Source: Arcicella rigui (GTDB lineage: Bacteria > Bacteroidota > Bacteroidia > Cytophagales > Spirosomataceae). From it: 64,000 nt of DNA. The notes below the pieces were generated by a model that was not told the DNA's origin, made no database searches, and saw only the letters and a program-made list of their open reading frames with translations. The DNA lies in NCBI RefSeq assembly GCF_034929435.1, contig NZ_JAYFUM010000016.1:93182-157181 (forward strand). The letters run 5' to 3'. Shown here piece after piece: positions 59,533 to 64,000 of this stretch (positions are counted from its first letter, which is position 1; every line of letters begins with the position of its first letter). A program made the position numbers and the translations under genes.

Positions 59533-62500
59533 ATGTTTAAAAAATCTTTACTACTCATCTCAATTTTTCTTAGTTTCTTTTTATGTTCTTGCAACAACGA
59601 AGGAACACTTTTCTCAAAACTGTCTGCCGAAGAAACAGGCATTACTTTCTCTAACCGAATTGTTGAAAACGACACTATGAACGTACTTGCATTCGAGTAT
59701 GTATATAATGGTGGCGGTGTAGCACTGGGTGATTTCAACAACGACAACCTTACTGATATTTACTTTACGGGAAATCAAGTAGCCAATAAATTGTACCTCA
59801 ATAAAGGCGTTGATGAAGCTAATAAGTTGAAATTTGAAGATGTTACGCAAAAAGCTAACGTAGCTGCCGAAGGCAAATGGTGTTCTGGCGTAGCTTTGGT
59901 CGATATTAATAATGATAAATTATTAGATATTTATGTATGTGCAACGGTGAAAAAAGTAGCTTCTGAACGAGCAAATATGTTGTACATCAATCAAGGAGTA
60001 GGCAAAGATGGCGTACCGACTTTCAAAGACATGGCAAGTGAATATGGTGTTGCCGATACTACTCATACAACGAACGCCGCTTTTTTTGACTACGATAATG
60101 ATGGCGATTTAGATTTGTACGTTTTGGTAAACGAAATGGAAGATGTTCGTTATCCAAACAAGTATCACGATAAAATTGTGGATGGCTCTTCAAAAAGAAC
60201 CGATAAATTGTATAGAAACGATTGGGACCCGAAATTGAAACACGCTGTATTTACGGATGTTTCAAAACAAGCAGGAATCCTGATTGAAGGCTACGGTTTA
60301 GGACTCAACATTACCGATATTAACCGTGACGGCTGGAAAGATGTATATGTAACCAACGATTACTTGACCAACGATTTATTGTACATCAATAATCATAATG
60401 GTACTTTCAGCGACCAAGCCCACGATTATTTAAAGCATACTTCATACTCGGCAATGGGGAATGATGTTGCCGACCTCAATAATGATGGTTTAGTGGATAT
60501 TTTGGCAGTTGATATGATGCCTGCGGATAATTACCGCAAGAAAATGATGTTGCCACCTAATAATTATCTAACCTACCAAAACAACGAAAAGTACGGTTAT
60601 GATTATCAATATCCACGAAATACTTTGCAGATGAATCAAGGCGTAAATCCAAAAACTGGCAAGCCTGTATTTAGCGAAGTAGGTTTATTGGCTGGCATTG
60701 CAGAAACAGATTGGAGTTGGACACCGATGGCAACCGATTTTGATAATGACGGGCTGCGAGATATTATCATTACCAACGGATTTCCGAGAGATATTACCGA
60801 CCAAGATTTTATGATTTATCGTGCCGAAATGCGAAACGTAATGTCGGATATGATGTTACTTGATTTGATTCCTTCGGTAAAAATCACGGACTATGCTTTT
60901 AGAAATAAAGGCGATTTTGGCTTTGAGGATGTTTCAAAAGCTTGGGGGCTTACTACGCCAAGTTTCTCTAATGGTGCAGCTTATGGTGATTTAGATAACG
61001 ATGGCGATTTGGATTATGTAACCAATAATATCAACGATTCGGCTTCTGTTTATCGCAATAACCTTATCGAAATGCGTCCGGCTGAAAGTAATTATTTACG
61101 AGTAAAACTGAACGGAAAAGACAATAACATTGGTGGTTTGGGGGCTTTTGTTGAAATCAAGTATCAAAATGGTCAGCAACAAATCTATGAAAACTCGCCG
61201 TATCGTGGTTATCTTTCTACGATAGAAAACATTGTGCATTTCGGTTTGGGCAAAAACAATCTTGTAGAAGAAGTAAAAGTAACTTGGCAAAGCGGTAAAG
61301 TACAAGTACTAAAAAATGTGAAAGCCAACCAAGTATTAGTGTTGGACGAAAAAAATGCCGTAGATAAATCCACACTGCCGAATACAAACGAAACACAATT
61401 TACGCTTTTCAAAGACATTACGGATTCGCTACAAATCGGTTTTGTTCATGACGAACGTGATGCAATTGATTATAATATTCAGAAATTAATTCCGCATAAA
61501 TTATCACAATACGGCCCTTCTATTGCGGTTGGTGACGTTAATGGCGATGGTTTAGAAGATGTATTCATTGGCGGTTCTGTTTTTCATAAAGGAACATTCT
61601 TACTCCAAAATCAGGCAGGGAAATTCACCAAAGCCGATTTAATTACCAATGAAAACGAGGCTGATAAGCAATCAGAAGATATGGGGGCATTACTTTTTGA
61701 TGCCGACCTTGATAATGACCTTGATTTGTACGTCGTCTCGGGAAGTGTTGAATTTTCAAAAGACCATCCTTCGTATCAAGATAGATTTTATCAAAATGAT
61801 GGAAAAGGACATTTTGCCCTTCAAGCTCAAGCTTTGCCAACTTTCTTGAAAAGTGGTTCTTGTGTAAAAGCAGCCGATTACGACCAAGACGGTGACCTCG
61901 ATTTGTTTGTGGGTGGTAGAGTAGAAATTGCGGCTTATCCAAAACCTGTTTCAAGTTATATTTTACGGAATGATTCTAAAAATGGACAAGTAAAATTCAC
62001 GGATACTACGCCAAAAGCAGCAGAAGCTTTAATCAATGCAGGTTTGATTTGTGATGCTCTTTGGACAGACGTGGACAATGACGGCTGGGTAGATTTGATG
62101 TTGGCTGGTGAATGGATGCCGATTACAATTCTGAAAAATAATAAAGGTCATTTAGAAAAAATGGAAACTGATTTACAAAAACAAATTGGTTTCTGGAACA
62201 GTATCGTTTCGGGTGATTTTGATGACGACGGCGACATGGACTATATTGTTGGAAACTTCGGTAAAAACTCGTTGTACAGAGCTACCGACAGCGAACCTGT
62301 GTCAATTTATGGGAAGGATTTCAATACAGATGGAAATTACGATGCCATCCCTACGGTATATTATAAAGTAAAAGAAGGCGACCTTACTCGTAAAGAAGTA
62401 CCCTATAACGGCAAAGATGATTTGAATAAACAGATGATTACGATGCGTCGTAAATTTGATAATTACAACAAATTAGCCATTGCCAGTATCAAAGAAGTAC

Positions 62501-63111
62501 TTTCAGAAGAAGACCTAAAAGATGCTCTTATTCTTAGAGCTAATTATTTGAAAACCAGTTATGTCGAAAACTTAGGCGAAGGTAAATTCAAGATAAAAGA
62601 ATTGCCAATGCAAGCACAGACTGCTCCAATTTTTGGAATGTTAGCTGAAGATTTCGACAACGACGGTAGCCTTGATGTACTTATGGTCGGTAACGATTTT
62701 GGTGGAGAAGTATCAGTAGGGCGTTTTGATGCTTTCAACGGACTTTTATTGAAAGGCAATGGAAAAGGTAATTTCAAATCGACCCGATTACCCGAAAGTG
62801 GTTTTGCCGTATTGGGCGATGCCAAAGGATTGGTAAGACTGAGTAACCCACAAGGCAAACCATTATTGATGGCAACACAAAACAGAGCGGAACTCAAAAC
62901 TTTCAAGTTGAGCAACAATATTTATCAAACAAAACCCTTAAAAACCAACGATGTGGCAGTAATCGAAACTTTGAAAAACGGGAAAACCCGCAAAGTAGAA
63001 ATAGATTATGGTAGCTCATTTTTATCACAATCTTCAAGAAGTATTTTATTGTCGCCACAAATAAAATCTGTGGAAGTAATTGATGCTAAAGGAAAAAAAC
63101 GAGTACTTTAA
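59533..63111 (+). CDS. Large lipoprotein with VCBS/FG-GAP repeats and ASPIC/UnbV domain
   Basis: From the ATG at 59533 the product has 1192 residues and starts with a lipoprotein signal (MFKKSLLLISIFLSFFLCSC, lipobox LCSC). It carries repeated calcium-binding D-x-D/N-x-DG loops of the FG-GAP/VCBS beta-propeller type (ALGDFNNDNLTDIYF, FFDYDNDGDLDLY, YGDLDNDGDLDYV, VGDVNGDGLEDVF, AADYDQDGDLDLFV and others). Near residues 530-610 is an ASPIC/UnbV domain (SPYRGYLSTIENIVHFGLG). Relatives are surface proteins often beside SusCD pairs; none is here. Function unknown. Confidence 0.9.
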   Translation: MFKKSLLLISIFLSFFLCSCNNEGTLFSKLSAEETGITFSNRIVENDTMNVLAFEYVYNGGGVALGDFNNDNLTDIYFTGNQVANKLYLNKGVDEANKLKFEDVTQKANVAAEGKWCSGVALVDINNDKLLDIYVCATVKKVASERANMLYINQGVGKDGVPTFKDMASEYGVADTTHTTNAAFFDYDNDGDLDLYVLVNEMEDVRYPNKYHDKIVDGSSKRTDKLYRNDWDPKLKHAVFTDVSKQAGILIEGYGLGLNITDINRDGWKDVYVTNDYLTNDLLYINNHNGTFSDQAHDYLKHTSYSAMGNDVADLNNDGLVDILAVDMMPADNYRKKMMLPPNNYLTYQNNEKYGYDYQYPRNTLQMNQGVNPKTGKPVFSEVGLLAGIAETDWSWTPMATDFDNDGLRDIIITNGFPRDITDQDFMIYRAEMRNVMSDMMLLDLIPSVKITDYAFRNKGDFGFEDVSKAWGLTTPSFSNGAAYGDLDNDGDLDYVTNNINDSASVYRNNLIEMRPAESNYLRVKLNGKDNNIGGLGAFVEIKYQNGQQQIYENSPYRGYLSTIENIVHFGLGKNNLVEEVKVTWQSGKVQVLKNVKANQVLVLDEKNAVDKSTLPNTNETQFTLFKDITDSLQIGFVHDERDAIDYNIQKLIPHKLSQYGPSIAVGDVNGDGLEDVFIGGSVFHKGTFLLQNQAGKFTKADLITNENEADKQSEDMGALLFDADLDNDLDLYVVSGSVEFSKDHPSYQDRFYQNDGKGHFALQAQALPTFLKSGSCVKAADYDQDGDLDLFVGGRVEIAAYPKPVSSYILRNDSKNGQVKFTDTTPKAAEALINAGLICDALWTDVDNDGWVDLMLAGEWMPITILKNNKGHLEKMETDLQKQIGFWNSIVSGDFDDDGDMDYIVGNFGKNSLYRATDSEPVSIYGKDFNTDGNYDAIPTVYYKVKEGDLTRKEVPYNGKDDLNKQMITMRRKFDNYNKLAIASIKEVLSEEDLKDALILRANYLKTSYVENLGEGKFKIKELPMQAQTAPIFGMLAEDFDNDGSLDVLMVGNDFGGEVSVGRFDAFNGLLLKGNGKGNFKSTRLPESGFAVLGDAKGLVRLSNPQGKPLLMATQNRAELKTFKLSNNIYQTKPLKTNDVAVIETLKNGKTRKVEIDYGSSFLSQSSRSILLSPQIKSVEVIDAKGKKRVL

Positions 63112-63167
63112 TCTTTACGTTTTCGATTACAACATGAGTCATCCCGAATTTTGGGTATGACTTGACA

Positions 63168-63229
63168 AATAAAAACCTCCTTGTTTATTTTGTGAATTAC
63201 GACAAACACAAAAAACAGGAGGTTTTATT
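63168..63229 (+). promoter_or_regulatory. RBS-sequestering hairpin of the transposase gene
   Basis: AAAACCTCCT (63172-63181) is perfectly complementary to AGGAGGTTTT (63217-63226), which holds the ribosome binding site 4 bases from the ATG at 63230. Flanking bases extend the stem imperfectly. Transcripts that enter from outside would be folded and poorly translated, as known for IS10/IS50. Confidence 0.7.
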
Positions 63230-64000
63230 ATGCCCAAGGCACATCTACAAAAAAACGATAGTTTTACAAAAAAAGCAAATGCTTCATATTTTCTTCTCAA
63301 AAAAATTGATGTTTATCTTTCTGATTTAGAGCTTACTTTAGACAATCTTCTTGATAAACGTCTTGTTGAGACTTTCTACAATTTATTTGTTGCTATTCTT
63401 CTGAATAGAAATCGCTCTATTGGGTTGCTTCTGAGTGAGTTAGGAGGCTTTATTTGTGGATTCAATCATGCACCAGCAGGAACAAAACGTATCAGCAACC
63501 TTCTACGTTCAAAGAAATGGACAGTTACTGTGATTGATGATTTTCTATTTGCTCGCAGTAAAAACGCATTGAACAACTAATTCAAATAGGAAAACGCCCT
63601 TTGTTAGTATGGGATGATAGTAAAATAGAAAAGCCAGAGAGTTGGCGACCGACGCTCGGTTTACCGAGGGTTTATGCAGTGTAGAAAGTAGTAAAGGAAA
63701 ACGTCTGACAAAAGTCAAGAAAGGTTTTTATCGTCCACCCGTAAGTCGTATCTGTGTGCCAGGTTATCGCTGGACTGCTACATTGCTTTCTGCTTTGGGT
63801 GAAGCTCCCAGTGTTTGTCAAATGTCATGGTGGACTACAAGAGGAAAACATAAAGAACACGGTACTAATATTATCTTTAGAATGCTGGAAAAATTGCATA
63901 AATCTATTGGTAATGGTGTTTTACATGTACTTGATAGAGGTTATGCAAATGCTTGGACTATCGAGTGGTTTACGCACTTTAAACAAGATTTTTTAGTTCG
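63230..64000 (+). pseudogene. Frameshifted DDE transposase (IS4-like), truncated by window edge
   Basis: Frame 1 (63230-63580) encodes 116 residues (MPKAHLQKNDSFTKKANASY at its start). It breaks near the run AGTAAAAACGC at about 63559; a -1 shift continues as RIEQLIQIGKRPLLVWDDSKIEKPESW with a catalytic-type aspartate. A second break near 63655-63680 leads to the third part (KKGFYRPPVSRICVPGYRWTATLL ... VLHVLDRGYANAWTIEWF, second aspartate). The parts together fit one IS4-like DDE transposase. Two frame breaks make it a pseudogene unless the first is programmed frameshifting. Confidence 0.72.

Overview
The window reads as chromosomal DNA of an AT-rich member of the Bacteroidota, most likely a Cytophagales (Flectobacillus/Arcicella-like) bacterium. 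The signs are a gldH gliding lipoprotein gene, a type IX secretion C-terminal signal on a glycosidase, a TonB-dependent receptor with an N-terminal carboxypeptidase-regulatory-like domain, a CrtD-like carotenoid desaturase, a DUF4293 protein, and promoters of the TAnnTTTG (-7) type. No rRNA, tRNA or CRISPR array was recognised. The genus is an inference.

Region 1 (1-9.1 kb, all minus strand) is the most unusual metabolic locus. Three small carboxymuconolactone-decarboxylase/AhpD-like proteins with aligned C-x2-C-x3-H sites share an apparent operon with a TonB-dependent receptor and an MFS transporter. A DUF3179 protein and a partial envelope-protein gene follow. Eight copies of a palindrome with the form TTCC-N8-GGAA (seven are TTCCA-N6-TGGAA) lie only in the three upstream gaps of this locus, which suggests one dedicated regulator, perhaps Crp/Fnr-like. 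A small protein with eight consecutive N(Q/H) heptads closes the region.

Region 2 (9.1-18.8 kb) has a TauE/SafE-like transporter, a GH125 mannosidase, a compact pair made of a PD-(D/E)XK nuclease-like gene and a TOPRIM gene (candidate defence module) with a nested-hairpin element behind it, a DUF6984-like protein, pcrA/uvrD, murC and a LOV-like PAS protein without the photoactive cysteine. Region 3 (18.8-35.2 kb) is mostly core: pyruvate kinase, aspS, carotenoid desaturase, DUF4293, a secreted T9SS glycosidase, a penicillin-acylase-family hydrolase, a Skp/OmpH-like lipoprotein, smpB, an OmpA-family protein and lhgO. Region 4 (35.3-50.2 kb) holds an ABC exporter, acetyltransferase, DUF983, J-domain protein, glycosyltransferase, Lon-N-like protein, ricT-like gene plus gldH, purD, recQ, kdsD and a VapBC-like toxin-antitoxin pair with a 54-residue antitoxin.

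Region 5 (50.2-52 kb) contains a 63-bp tandem repeat array with hairpins that shares a core motif with the element behind the nuclease/TOPRIM pair, followed by an HNH endonuclease resembling phosphorothioate-DNA-dependent restriction enzymes. Region 6 (52-59.4 kb) has fabI, an acetyltransferase and the rimP-nusA-infB operon, with hairpins in its leader and interleaved inverted repeats between nusA and infB. Region 7 has a large VCBS/ASPIC-UnbV lipoprotein and, at the right edge, a frameshifted transposase whose ribosome binding site lies inside a hairpin.

All functional calls are made by reading motifs; no searches were run.
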